In this document: positions 14,259 to 22,143 of the stretch, in pieces | How positions within the stretch are numbered: the first letter of the stretch is position 1 | Layout of the letters: each line of letters starts with the position of its first letter | DNA from: Bradyrhizobium sp. 139 | Lineage (GTDB): Bacteria; Pseudomonadota; Alphaproteobacteria; Rhizobiales; Xanthobacteraceae | DNA length: 64,000 bases | Reading direction: 5' to 3' | Assembly (NCBI RefSeq): GCF_023074175.1 | Contig: NZ_JADPKS010000107.1 | Location: forward strand, 248,001-312,000 | The notes under the pieces: generated by a model | The model's input: only the letters and a program-made list of their open reading frames with translations | What the model was told of the DNA's origin: nothing | Databases searched by the model: none | Program-made: the position numbers and the translations under genes

Positions 14259-15872
14259 GTGAGCAACACGATATCCATGGCCACGGCGATTGGCCTTGTC
14301 GGCGCGCTGGCGGCCTCGCAGGCCCAGGCCCAATCGGCAAGCAGCAGCGATCAGGAGATCGCACTTCTGAAACAGCAATTGAAGATGCTGGAGCAGAAGC
14401 TCGACAAGCTCCAGAGCCAGACCGCCGCAAACACGGCAGCCACCGCGAAGGCCAAGGCCGAAGCCAAGGCGGAAGCGAAGGCCGAAGCGCGCTCGGAGGC
14501 GAAGGCGGTCGTGGCCAATGCGAACGCGGGGTTTCCCGTCAAGGGCACGGCGCCGGCATCCGGCGTTATCGTGACGATGCCGAACAACCGGCCGACCATC
14601 TGCACCGCCGACGGCGCGAACTGCGTCGCCATTACTGGCCGCGTGCATTGGGACGTCGGCGGCTACGATTATCGCCCCAACACCGCGGCCACCGTGCCGC
14701 AGAAGCTCGACAGCGGCGAGAACGTCCGGCGCGCACGCATCGGCGTCGCCGGCAAATTCTTCAACGACTGGAATTTTGCGCTGGTCTACGACTTCGGCGG
14801 CTCCTCCGACGGATTTGGCGGCGCAGCCCCGGGTTCGCTGCCGGGCGGCGGCGTCTCCGGCGTCGAGAACGCCTATCTCAGCTATACCGGCCTGAAACCG
14901 TTCGGCGGCAAGATGGCGATCGAGGCCGGCATCATGGACCTGCCTTACACCCTGGACGAGGCCACGAGCTCCAACGACACCATGTTCATGGAGCGCGCTT
15001 CGGCGGGCGTGATCGCTACCGGCATCGCCGCCGGCGACTTCCGCTCCGCCGCCGGCGCGCGCTGGTACAACGATCAGCTCTGGATCGGCGGCTATGTCAC
15101 GGGACCATCGACGGGCGCGATCCATTCCGCCTCGAGCGCGGCGCCGGCCGGCACGAGCGAACAATACGGCGCTGTGGCGCGCGTTGCGGGCAATCCCATC
15201 AGCGGCAACGACTACTCGGTGCATATCGGCGCCGACGCGGAATGGCTGATCCAGCCGCCACGCAATCTGATCGCGAACACGCAGACGGTCGCGCTCAGCG
15301 ATCGCCCCGAACTGCGCATCGACCCGACGGCCCTGATCTCGACCACCGCGATCGCCAACGCCTCAGGCGCACAGGTCTACAGCGTCGAAGCTGCCGCGAC
15401 CTATGGGCCGCTGATCCTCCAGGGCGAGTATTTCTGGTACAACGTCGATCGCACTGCGAATACCGGCGTGCCGCTGGTCGGCGCACCGAGCCTCAAATTC
15501 CAGGGCGGGTATGCGCAGGCCGGTTACGTGCTGACGGGCGAGAACCGGACCTACAATGCGGCCAACGCGGCCTATAACGGCGTCAAGCCGGCGCACCCGT
15601 TCTCGCTCGACGGCGGTGGCTGGGGCGCCTGGGAGATCGCGGGGCGCTTCTCCACGATCGACCTCAACGATCAACTCGGGACCGCAACCGGCATCGCGGG
15701 GGGCCGGCAGACCGTCTACACGCTCGCGCTGAACTGGTACGTCAACGGCAACGTCCGCTTCATGCTGGACTACCTGCATGGCACCGTCTCGAAGCAGGCC
15801 TCGCCGGTCTCGACCGCCGATGTCGGCTCGAAGTTCGACGCGGTCGCGATGCGCACGCAGTTTGCGTTCTGA
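14259..15872 (+). CDS. Outer-membrane porin with coiled-coil and Lys/Ala/Glu repeat N-terminus
   Basis: A 537-residue outer-membrane beta-barrel of the OprP/OprO-like phosphate-selective porin superfamily. A signal peptide ends at QAQAQ (residue 25). A coiled coil follows (about 31-54, EIALLKQQLKMLEQKLDKL) for trimer alignment, then an AK/AE repeat at 63-83. The barrel (about 125-537) has alternating strands such as VRRARIGVAGKFFNDWNFAL and ends in FAF, the C-terminal aromatic needed for BAM assembly. Start is GTG at 14259 with GGAG upstream. Such barrels pass anions or small solutes; the substrate is not readable. It is a single gene with an operator-like site upstream. Confidence 0.88.
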   Translation: MSNTISMATAIGLVGALAASQAQAQSASSSDQEIALLKQQLKMLEQKLDKLQSQTAANTAATAKAKAEAKAEAKAEARSEAKAVVANANAGFPVKGTAPASGVIVTMPNNRPTICTADGANCVAITGRVHWDVGGYDYRPNTAATVPQKLDSGENVRRARIGVAGKFFNDWNFALVYDFGGSSDGFGGAAPGSLPGGGVSGVENAYLSYTGLKPFGGKMAIEAGIMDLPYTLDEATSSNDTMFMERASAGVIATGIAAGDFRSAAGARWYNDQLWIGGYVTGPSTGAIHSASSAAPAGTSEQYGAVARVAGNPISGNDYSVHIGADAEWLIQPPRNLIANTQTVALSDRPELRIDPTALISTTAIANASGAQVYSVEAAATYGPLILQGEYFWYNVDRTANTGVPLVGAPSLKFQGGYAQAGYVLTGENRTYNAANAAYNGVKPAHPFSLDGGGWGAWEIAGRFSTIDLNDQLGTATGIAGGRQTVYTLALNWYVNGNVRFMLDYLHGTVSKQASPVSTADVGSKFDAVAMRTQFAF

Positions 15873-16080
15873 TGCGATTGGTTCCGGGAGCGGCGTGGTC
15901 CGCTCCCGGATATTCACGCCGCGCGCTTCGGCTTCTTGATCGGCTCCACCTCGGGCGCCGGCGTACAGGACAGCCGCGGCAGTATCCAAACAGGGACGCC
16001 GCATCTACAGTACTTGCAAAATCGGAGCCAGCGGGACAGTTACAGCGGCAGGCGAGCACGCCATCTGATGGAGACAAGCC

Positions 16081-17094
16081 ATGAAGGCCGTCGGCTACAA
16101 AAAATCGCTTCCGATCGAGGATCAGGACGCGCTGATCGATTTCGAGACCGCAAAGCCAGAGCCCAAGGGCCGCGATATCCGGGTCGCCGTGAAGGCGATC
16201 TCGGCCAATCCGGTCGACTACAAGGTGCGCAAGCGTGCCGCCCCGCCCGAGGGCGAGACGAAGATTCTGGGCTATGACGCTGCCGGAATCGTCGATGCCG
16301 TGGGTCCCGACGTCACGCTGTTCAAGCCAGGCGACGCGGTGTTTTACGCCGGCTCGATCCTGCGCCAGGGCACCAACTCCGAATTCCATCTGGTCGACGA
16401 GCGCATCGTCGGCAACAAACCGAAGAGCCTGTCGTTTGCGCAGGCCGCGGCCCTTCCCCTCACCTCGATCACCGCCTGGGAATTGCTGTTCGACCGGCTC
16501 GGCGCGGCGCCCGGCAAGAGCATCGATCCGCGCACGCTCCTGATCACCGGCGGCGCCGGCGGCGTCGGCTCGATCCTGATCCAGCTTGCGCGCCGCCTCA
16601 CGGGCCTCACGGTGCTCGCGACCGCGACGCGGCCGGAGTCGCAAAAGTGGTGTCTCGATCTCGGCGCGCATGCCGTGATCGACCACGGCAAGCCGATGAA
16701 GGAGCAGATCGAAAAGCTCAAGCTGCCGCCGGTTGCGCTGGTGGCGAGCCTCACCTTCACGGACCAGCACTACAAGGCGATCGCCGAGTTCATGGCACCG
16801 CAGGGCAAGTTCGGCCTGATCGACGATCCCTCGGAGTTCACCATGAGCGCATTCAAGGGCAAGGCGATCTCGGTGCACTGGGAATCGATGTTCACGCGCT
16901 CCTCGTTCCAGACGCCTGACATGATCGCGCAGCATCATTTGCTGGACGATGTCGCCGACCTCATCGACAAGGGCGTGCTGCGCACCACGCTCGACCAGAC
17001 CTTTGGTACGATCAACGCCGCCAACCTCAAGCGCGCGCACGCGCTGCTCGAGAGCGGCAAGTCGCGCGGGAAGATCGTGCTGGAGGGGTGGTAG
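16081..17094 (+). CDS. Zinc-binding alcohol dehydrogenase family / quinone oxidoreductase
   Basis: A 337-residue MDR-superfamily NAD(P)H oxidoreductase of the TIGR02817-like group. The N-terminal GroES-like domain (about 1-125) has SANPVDYKVR and GYDAAGIVDAVGPDV. The Rossmann domain has GGAGGVGSI (157-165). Structural and catalytic zinc ligands of true alcohol dehydrogenases (Cys-rich loop, GHE) are absent, so it is probably a zinc-free quinone or enone reductase. The ATG follows GGAGACAAGCC. Neighbours do not suggest a pathway; a palindromic repeat follows the stop. Confidence 0.88.
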   Translation: MKAVGYKKSLPIEDQDALIDFETAKPEPKGRDIRVAVKAISANPVDYKVRKRAAPPEGETKILGYDAAGIVDAVGPDVTLFKPGDAVFYAGSILRQGTNSEFHLVDERIVGNKPKSLSFAQAAALPLTSITAWELLFDRLGAAPGKSIDPRTLLITGGAGGVGSILIQLARRLTGLTVLATATRPESQKWCLDLGAHAVIDHGKPMKEQIEKLKLPPVALVASLTFTDQHYKAIAEFMAPQGKFGLIDDPSEFTMSAFKGKAISVHWESMFTRSSFQTPDMIAQHHLLDDVADLIDKGVLRTTLDQTFGTINAANLKRAHALLESGKSRGKIVLEGW

Positions 17095-17118
17095 CTACGA
17101 ACTGTGCGTAGCTGCTTA

Positions 17119-17204
17119 GGGTGGGCAAAGGCGCACTTGCGCCGTGCCCACCATCCCTCAACGAACGCGGCAAGAACGGTGGGCACGCTTCACTTTGCCC
17201 ACCT
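17119..17204. repeat. Palindromic repeat (gtgggcaaag family), copy 1
   Basis: An imperfect inverted repeat: gtgggcaaaggcgca and gccgtgcccacca near 17121-17153 pair with ggtgggcacgcttcac and tttgcccacc near 17179-17203. It sits between the converging ends of the oxidoreductase and SDR genes, where it may act as a bidirectional terminator. Other copies are at 18125-18207 and 63054-63177. Confidence 0.8.
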
Positions 17205-17240
17205 ACAGCACCACGATTCCGGTGCCACGCCTTCGCAGCC

Positions 17241-18029
17241 TCATGCAATGGTATTGACGATGCCGCCCTCGGCCCGCAGCGCCGCGCCGTTGGTCGCGGA
17301 CGCCTCCTTTGACGCAACGTAGACCACCATGTTGGCGATCTCGTCGACGCTGGCGAAGCGCTGGAGCAGCGAGCTTGGGCGATGCCGTTTGACGAAATTG
17401 GCCGCGGCCTCATCGATTGACTGGCCGTTCTGCCTGGCGAGATCCTTCACAAACGTCTCGACGCCCTCCGACATTGTCGGACCCGGCAGCACGGAATTGA
17501 CGGTGACGGCGGTACCGCGGGTGAGCTGCGCGAGGCCCCGCGCGACCGAGAGCTGGGCCGTCTTGCTCATGCCGTAGTGGATCATCTCGACCGGAATGTT
17601 GAGCCCGGACTCCGAGGAGATGAAGACGACGCGGCCCCAATTGCGCTTGAGCATGCCCTTCATATACGCGCGCGCGAGACGCACGCCGCTCATCACGTTG
17701 ACCTCGAAGAAGCGGCTCCAGTCCTCGTCCGGAATGTCGAAAAAGTCTTTCGGCTCGAAGATGCCGGCATTGTTGATGAGGATGTCGACGTCTGGCAGCG
17801 CCGCGGCCAGCGCCTTGCAGCCCGCAGCGGTCGAGACATCGGCGGCGATGCCGCGGACCTTCCCGCCCACAGCTTCCAGCTTGCGCACGGCCGCATCGAC
17901 CTTGTCCTGGTTGCGACCGTTGATCACCACGCTCGCGCCCGAGCCGGCAAGGCCCTTGGCAATGGCGTGGCCGATGCCGGCGGTCGAACCGGTCACGAGT
18001 GCGGTCTTTCCGGAAAGGTCGATGTTCAT
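17241..18029 (-). CDS. SDR-family NAD(P)-dependent oxidoreductase
   Basis: A 262-residue short-chain dehydrogenase. The nucleotide-binding motif TGSTAGIG is at 13-20, NNAG at 87-90, and the catalytic Ser-Tyr-Lys is S139 (FISSESG), Y152 and K156 (YGMSK). Arg39 after the second strand (NGRN) suggests NADP. The 60-residue C-terminus binds substrate and cannot be matched to a known reaction. The ATG at 18029 follows GGAGATATTGC, and longer in-frame extensions up to 18206 cross a repeat and were rejected. Converges with the oxidoreductase at 16081. Confidence 0.9.
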   Translation of the reverse strand: MNIDLSGKTALVTGSTAGIGHAIAKGLAGSGASVVINGRNQDKVDAAVRKLEAVGGKVRGIAADVSTAAGCKALAAALPDVDILINNAGIFEPKDFFDIPDEDWSRFFEVNVMSGVRLARAYMKGMLKRNWGRVVFISSESGLNIPVEMIHYGMSKTAQLSVARGLAQLTRGTAVTVNSVLPGPTMSEGVETFVKDLARQNGQSIDEAAANFVKRHRPSSLLQRFASVDEIANMVVYVASKEASATNGAALRAEGGIVNTIA

Positions 18030-18124
18030 GCAATATCTCCATTGATGCTGGTGGAGATATCGGGCGCTGCCGCGTACGCCGCAATCGGCGCTCACCGATG
18101 CGTGACGAACCCGCGGCCTGTAGC

Positions 18125-18207
18125 TGGGCAAAGCGCAGCGTGCCCACCACTTCGACGCGACCTGCGGACCGAATGGCAAGGCGCGCGAAGCACCGCCTTT
18201 GCCCACC
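18125..18207. repeat. Palindromic repeat (gtgggcaaag family), copy 2
   Basis: The arm tgggcaaagcgcagcgtgcccacca near 18125-18149 pairs imperfectly with gcgaagcaccgcctttgccca near 18186-18206. It lies directly downstream of the terminator that ends the ribosomal superoperon and upstream of the SDR gene start, so a transcript that escapes the terminator would meet this second hairpin. Confidence 0.8.
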
Positions 18208-18212
18208 CCACG

Positions 18213-18242
18213 AAAAAAAGCGGCGCCCGAAGGCGCCGCTTT
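18213..18242 (-). terminator. Intrinsic terminator of the alpha operon (after rplQ)
   Basis: Read on the minus strand, an 11-base-pair stem aaagcggcgcc / ggcgccgcttt with a four-base loop is followed by a run of T residues (seven A on the plus strand at 18213-18219). It lies 24 bases after the rplQ stop, giving a textbook end to the long ribosomal transcript. Confidence 0.95.
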
Positions 18243-18266
18243 CTCGAAATATCCATACCGGTCGGC

Positions 18267-18683
18267 TTACGCCGCCTCGGCTTCCTTTTCCTGTACCGGA
18301 CCGGAGTCCTGGCCCTTGGCATCGACGTCGCGATCGACGAACTCGATCACGGCCATCGCGGCGTTGTCGCCGTAGCGGAAGCCGGCCTTGATGATGCGGG
18401 TATAGCCGCCCTGGCGGTCCTTGTAGCGGGTCGCCAATACGTCGAACAGCTTCCTGACCTGATCCTTGTCGCGCATCTCGGAGATCGCCTGACGGCGCAG
18501 GGCCAGCCCGCCCTTCTTGCCGAGGGTGACGAGCTTCTCGACGATCGGACGCAGTTCCTTTGCCTTCGGCAGCGTGGTGACGATCTGCTCGTGCTTGATC
18601 AGCGCGGCCGCCATGTTGGCGAACATCGCGCGGCGATGCTCGGCCGTCCGATTGAGCTTCCGATGAACCTTGCCGTGACGCAT
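18267..18683 (-). CDS. rplQ: 50S ribosomal protein L17
   Basis: A 138-residue L17, last gene of the alpha operon. It binds 23S rRNA beside the peptide exit tunnel. The hallmark N-terminus MRHGKVHRKLNRTAEHR and the LIKHEQIVTTLPKAKELRP block are complete. The last 20 residues are an acidic extension (VDAKGQDSGPVQEKEAEAA) common in rhizobial L17. It follows rpoA by 121 bases and is ended by a strong intrinsic terminator. Confidence 0.97.
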   Translation of the reverse strand: MRHGKVHRKLNRTAEHRRAMFANMAAALIKHEQIVTTLPKAKELRPIVEKLVTLGKKGGLALRRQAISEMRDKDQVRKLFDVLATRYKDRQGGYTRIIKAGFRYGDNAAMAVIEFVDRDVDAKGQDSGPVQEKEAEAA

Positions 18684-18804
18684 GTGACTATTCCTTAGTT
18701 CGAAAACTGCCGCGACGGTTCGCCGGACATGTTGCTCAGGTGGGCTGCCTGCGTTCGCCCGCCAAAGCGCGATGAACTCGCGCCTTAGCCTGTCGTAGCT
18801 CGGA

Positions 18805-19836
18805 TCAGTAGTGATCCTCGAAGCGCTTGGCGAGCTCGTCGATGTTCTCCGGCGGCCAGCCCGGCACTTCCATGCCGAGGTGCAGACCCATCTGGGCCAG
18901 CACTTCCTTGATCTCGTTCAGCGACTTGCGGCCGAAGTTCGGAGTGCGGAGCATTTCCGCTTCGCTCTTCTGCACGAGGTCGCCGATGTAGACGATGTTG
19001 TCGTTCTTCAAGCAGTTGGCCGAACGCACCGACAGCTCGAGCTCGTCCACCTTCTTGAGGAAGGCCGGGTTGAAGGCGAGGTCCGGGATGATCTCCTGGG
19101 CGACTTCCTTGCGCGGCTCTTCGAAGTTGACGAACACGTTGAGCTGATCCTGCAGGATGCGCGCGGCGTAAGCCACGGAGTCATCCGGCGTCAGCGCGCC
19201 GTTGGTCTCGATCGTCATGGTCAGCTTGTCGTAGTCGAGGATCTGGCCCTCGCGGGTGTTCTCGACCTTGTAGGAGACCTTGCGGACCGGCGAGTACAGG
19301 CTGTCGACCGGGATCAGGCCGATCGGCGCGTCCTCGGGACGGTTGCGCTCGGCGGGTACGTAGCCCTTGCCGGTGGCGACCGTGAACTCCATGCGGATCT
19401 CGGCGCCCTCGTCGAGCGTGCAGATCTGCAGGTCGGGGTTGAGCACGACGACGTCGCCCACGGTCTGGATGTCGCCGGCGGTGACGACGCCCGGGCCGGA
19501 CTTCTTCACGACCATGCGCTTGGGGCCTTCGCCCTGCATCTTGATCGCGATGTCCTTGATGTTGAGCACGATGTCGGTGACGTCCTCACGGACGCCCGCG
19601 ATCGAGGAGAACTCGTGCAGCACGCCGTCGATGTGCACCGATTGCACCGCCGAGCCCTGGAGCGAGGAGAGCAGGATACGGCGCAGCGCGTTGCCGAGCG
19701 TCTGGCCGAAGCCGCGCTCGAGCGGCTCGGCGACGAGGGTCGCGAAACGGTTCGAATCGCTGCCGGGCTGTACCTGGAGCTTGTTCGGTCGAATCAGTTC
19801 TTGCCAATTTTTCTGGATCGTCACTGTTTCACCCAT
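18805..19836 (-). CDS. rpoA: DNA-directed RNA polymerase alpha subunit
   Basis: A 343-residue alpha subunit. Residues 1-235 form the dimerising N-terminal domain that assembles beta and beta-prime (GFGQTLGNALRRILLSSL segment). After a linker, residues about 255-330 form the C-terminal domain, which contacts UP-element DNA and activators. Its LSVRSANCLKNDNI region includes the Arg equivalent to E. coli R265, and helix-hairpin-helix NFGRKSLNEIKEVL is present. The TTEXE start MGETVTIQKNW is normal for alphaproteobacteria. A terminator-like hairpin lies just upstream, between rpsK and this gene. Confidence 0.97.
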   Translation of the reverse strand: MGETVTIQKNWQELIRPNKLQVQPGSDSNRFATLVAEPLERGFGQTLGNALRRILLSSLQGSAVQSVHIDGVLHEFSSIAGVREDVTDIVLNIKDIAIKMQGEGPKRMVVKKSGPGVVTAGDIQTVGDVVVLNPDLQICTLDEGAEIRMEFTVATGKGYVPAERNRPEDAPIGLIPVDSLYSPVRKVSYKVENTREGQILDYDKLTMTIETNGALTPDDSVAYAARILQDQLNVFVNFEEPRKEVAQEIIPDLAFNPAFLKKVDELELSVRSANCLKNDNIVYIGDLVQKSEAEMLRTPNFGRKSLNEIKEVLAQMGLHLGMEVPGWPPENIDELAKRFEDHY

Positions 19837-19907
19837 ACAGGCCAGTCAAACTGCCGTTGCAGATACTGGCGTTGGAGAAAGGCCACAGGTCGCACCTGCG
19901 GCTTCTT

Positions 19908-19941
19908 AAAAAAGTCATCGCGGACGACCATGCGTCCGCGA
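19908..19941 (-). terminator. Terminator-like attenuator between rpsK and rpoA
   Basis: On the minus strand a perfect 9-base-pair stem (tcgcggacg / cgtccgcga, six-base loop) is followed after four bases by six T residues. It has the shape of an intrinsic terminator but lies inside the alpha operon, just after the rpsK stop and 70 bases before rpoA. Partial termination would lower rpoA and rplQ relative to S13 and S11. Confidence 0.7.
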
Positions 19942-19948
19942 CCTCGTA

Positions 19949-20338
19949 TCAAACGCGCCGACGCTTGCGGGGACGGCAACCGTTGTGCGGAATCGTGGTC
20001 ACGTCGCGAATCGAGGTGACGGTGAAGCCCGCGGCCTGGAGCGCGCGGAGCGCCGACTCACGGCCCGAACCGGGACCGGCGACTTCGACCTCCAGCGTGC
20101 GCATGCCGTGCTCCTGCGCCTTCTTGGACACGTCTTCGGCGGCAACCTGCGCGGCATACGGGGTCGACTTGCGCGAGCCCTTGAAGCCCATCGTGCCGGC
20201 GGAGGACCAGGCAATCGTGTTGCCCTGCGCGTCGGTGATGGTGATGGTCGTGTTGTTGAACGACGAGTTCACGTGCGCGACGCCGGAGGCGATGTTCTTG
20301 CGCTCACGACGACGAACGCGGGTGGCTTCCTTGCCCAT
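19949..20338 (-). CDS. rpsK: 30S ribosomal protein S11
   Basis: A 129-residue S11 of the small-subunit platform. It contacts helices 23-24 of 16S rRNA and the Shine-Dalgarno helix near the mRNA exit. Family blocks VNSSFNNTTITITD and SSAGTMGFKGSRKSTPYAAQ are intact. The C-terminus ends NGCRPRKRRRV, the basic tail that follows the conserved HNG. It lies between rpsM and rpoA as usual. Confidence 0.97.
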   Translation of the reverse strand: MGKEATRVRRRERKNIASGVAHVNSSFNNTTITITDAQGNTIAWSSAGTMGFKGSRKSTPYAAQVAAEDVSKKAQEHGMRTLEVEVAGPGSGRESALRALQAAGFTVTSIRDVTTIPHNGCRPRKRRRV

Positions 20339-20403
20339 AGACTACCTTTCCTGGAGATCTCAAACACCGCCGTAATGCCAGCGGCTACACCTGTGGAACG
20401 AAA

Positions 20404-20442
20404 GGCGCGTGGCGAACGGGTCATCCCCTTTCGCCACACGCC
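20404..20442 (-). repeat. Hairpin between rpsM and rpsK
   Basis: The inverted repeat ggcgcgtggcgaa (20404-20416) and ttcgccacacgcc (20430-20442) pairs over 13 positions with one mismatch and a 13-base loop. It has no T run, so it is more likely an RNA-stability or processing hairpin than a terminator. Confidence 0.6.
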
Positions 20443-20460
20443 GCGATTGGATTCGAAAAC

Positions 20461-20829
20461 TTACTTCTTCTTGCCGGCGATGGCCTTGGCCGGGCCCTTG
20501 CGCGTGCGCGCATTGGTGTGGGTACGCTGGCCGCGCACCGGCAGACCGCGACGATGACGCAGGCCGCGATAGCAGCCGAGGTCCATCAGACGCTTGATGT
20601 TGATGCCGACCTCGCGACGCAGGTCGCCCTCGACGAGATAGTCGCGGTCGATCACTTCGCGGATCTGGAGCACCTCGGCATCGCTGAGCTGATTGACGCG
20701 GCGATCCTCGGGGATCTTGACCTTTTCCAGGATCTCACCGGCGATCTTCTGACCGATGCCATGGATGTACTGGAGCGCGATCAGCACGCGCTTGTTGGTG
20801 GGAATGTTCACGCCGGCAATACGGGCCAC
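20461..20829 (-). CDS. rpsM: 30S ribosomal protein S13
   Basis: A 122-residue S13 of the 30S head. It makes bridges B1a and B1b to the 50S, and its basic C-terminal tail (RTHTNARTRKGPAKAIAGKKK region) reaches the P-site tRNA. The start MARIAGVNIPTNKRV and the helix-two-turn-helix LTYIHGIG-type motif (ALQYIHGIGQKIA) are present. It follows adk with a 187-base gap, the common spc-alpha junction order in Rhizobiales. Confidence 0.97.
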   Translation of the reverse strand: MARIAGVNIPTNKRVLIALQYIHGIGQKIAGEILEKVKIPEDRRVNQLSDAEVLQIREVIDRDYLVEGDLRREVGINIKRLMDLGCYRGLRHRRGLPVRGQRTHTNARTRKGPAKAIAGKKK

Positions 20830-21016
20830 GGCCTTCTCTCCTGTTGCCGATCCCTCGTCAGGAATCAGGCTTTAAGTGCTTGTGTTCTCGGGCAGGTGTT
20901 CACAAACGCGAACACGACGCCCACCCCCGGTCTTCCTGGGGCCCGGCATCGTCTGAAACTATCCGACTTGGATGCGGGGCTTATTAGGGGATTCAGGGGG
21001 CTTTCGTCAACCGCCA

Positions 21017-21853
21017 CTAGCGCTTGGCTCGCTTTTTCGTGAGCTTTTTTGCAGCCTTTTTGGCACTCTTTTTTACAGTCTTCTTGGCTGCCTTCTTCAC
21101 GGTCTTCTTGGTTGCCTTCTTGGCCGCCTTTTTTGTGGTTTTGGCTGCCTTTTTGATCGTTTTCATCGGCTTTTTGGCTGTTTTGGCCTTCTTTGCCCCG
21201 GTTTTGACCGATGCCGCCTTGGCCGCGCTCTTGGCCGAAGTCTTGCCATGCGTCTTGGGCTCGACTGCCCCGAGCGCCAGGAGCTGGCGGTGGATAGCGC
21301 GGGTGACCTCGTTGATGGCCATCATGCCGTCGATGGTGGAGAGCTTCCGCCGCTCGGAATAGTAGTGAACCAGCGGTTCTGTCTGGCTGCGGTAGCTGGC
21401 GAGTCGCTTGGTCAGGACCTCCGGGGTGTCATCGACACGGACCTCTTCACCGCGCTCCCGCATCTGGGCGACGCGGGTTTCGACGCGGTTCAGCAGCGCG
21501 CTCTCGTTGACGCGGAGCTCGATCACGCCGTCGAGCTTGAGGTGCTTGTGCTTGAGCAGATCGTCCAACGCCTCGGCCTGCGGCACGGTGCGCGGGAAGC
21601 CGTCGAGAATGAAACCGTTCTTGGCGTCCGGCTGGTCGATGCGGTCGGAGATGATTCCCACCACGACCTCGTCGGGCACGAGACCGCCGCTGGCCATGAT
21701 CTCCTTGGCCTTCAGCCCGACCGGCGTTCCCGCCGCAACAGCCGCGCGCAGCATTTCACCGGTCGAAAGCTGGACGATGCCATAGCGCTGCACCAGCAGC
21801 TGCGCCTGGGTCCCCTTGCCCGACCCCGGCGGTCCCAGAAGTATAATTCTCAT
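21017..21853 (-). CDS. adk: Adenylate kinase with histone H1-like Lys/Ala C-terminal tail
   Basis: A 278-residue protein whose first ~195 residues are a complete adenylate kinase (ATP + AMP to 2 ADP). The P-loop is GPPGSGKG (7-14), the AMP-binding TGEML at 31-35 and DGFPRT at 84-89. The lid is the short zinc-free type (MRERGEEVRVDDTP). From about 199 to 278 an extra tail consists almost only of K, A, T and S with KKA/KKT/AKK repeats, like the C-terminal domain of histone H1. Ordinary Adk is 190-220 residues. The tail frame is continuous, and the coding tail is AAG/GCC-type repeats. The start follows the canonical MRIILLGPPGSGKG. The order secY-adk-rpsM is normal. Confidence 0.95.
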   Translation of the reverse strand: MRIILLGPPGSGKGTQAQLLVQRYGIVQLSTGEMLRAAVAAGTPVGLKAKEIMASGGLVPDEVVVGIISDRIDQPDAKNGFILDGFPRTVPQAEALDDLLKHKHLKLDGVIELRVNESALLNRVETRVAQMRERGEEVRVDDTPEVLTKRLASYRSQTEPLVHYYSERRKLSTIDGMMAINEVTRAIHRQLLALGAVEPKTHGKTSAKSAAKAASVKTGAKKAKTAKKPMKTIKKAAKTTKKAAKKATKKTVKKAAKKTVKKSAKKAAKKLTKKRAKR

Positions 21854-21900
21854 CGGCGTACGCCCCCCGGATTGGTGAGCGATACGTCGCGCACCTGTGT

Positions 21901-21928
21901 TTTGAAGTCCAAGATTTGAAGTCCAAGA
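21901..21928. repeat. Exact tandem duplication, 14-base unit
   Basis: tttgaagtccaaga occurs twice without gap (21901-21914, 21915-21928) in the 290-base gap between secY and adk, about 50 bases before the adk start. It is likely a recent slippage or recombination duplication in the adk leader. Confidence 0.85.
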
Positions 21929-22081
21929 ACAGTGCAAATCATAATCGGCGCCGCACCGCTACCCATATCATAGGGGAGCAAATGCCCGGACGCCAAGAAG
22001 GCCTTTGAAATCAGGGATTGCGTCGCAGTGCGAGCAGTTCTGCCGATACAACCAAACGGTCGGTACTGCGCCTCGCGAAAG

Positions 22082-22103
22082 CCGCGCGCCTTTGCGCGCG
22101 GCG
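22082..22103 (-). terminator. GC-rich hairpin after secY
   Basis: The inverted repeat gccgcgcgc and gcgcgcggc around a short cttt-type loop lies about 45 bases after the secY stop in the secY-adk gap. On the minus strand it is followed by TTTCG only, so it is a weak terminator or processing hairpin separating the spc genes from adk. Ends are approximate. Confidence 0.5.
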
Positions 22104-22143
22104 AATCGGCGGTGGGGTCGCGCCCGGCGAAGGGAGCCCGCGC

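Noticed and set aside
14205..15224. A 339-codon minus-strand frame opposite the porin
   Set aside because: Antisense of the porin gene, which has a signal peptide, coiled coil and C-terminal aromatic residue supporting the plus strand.
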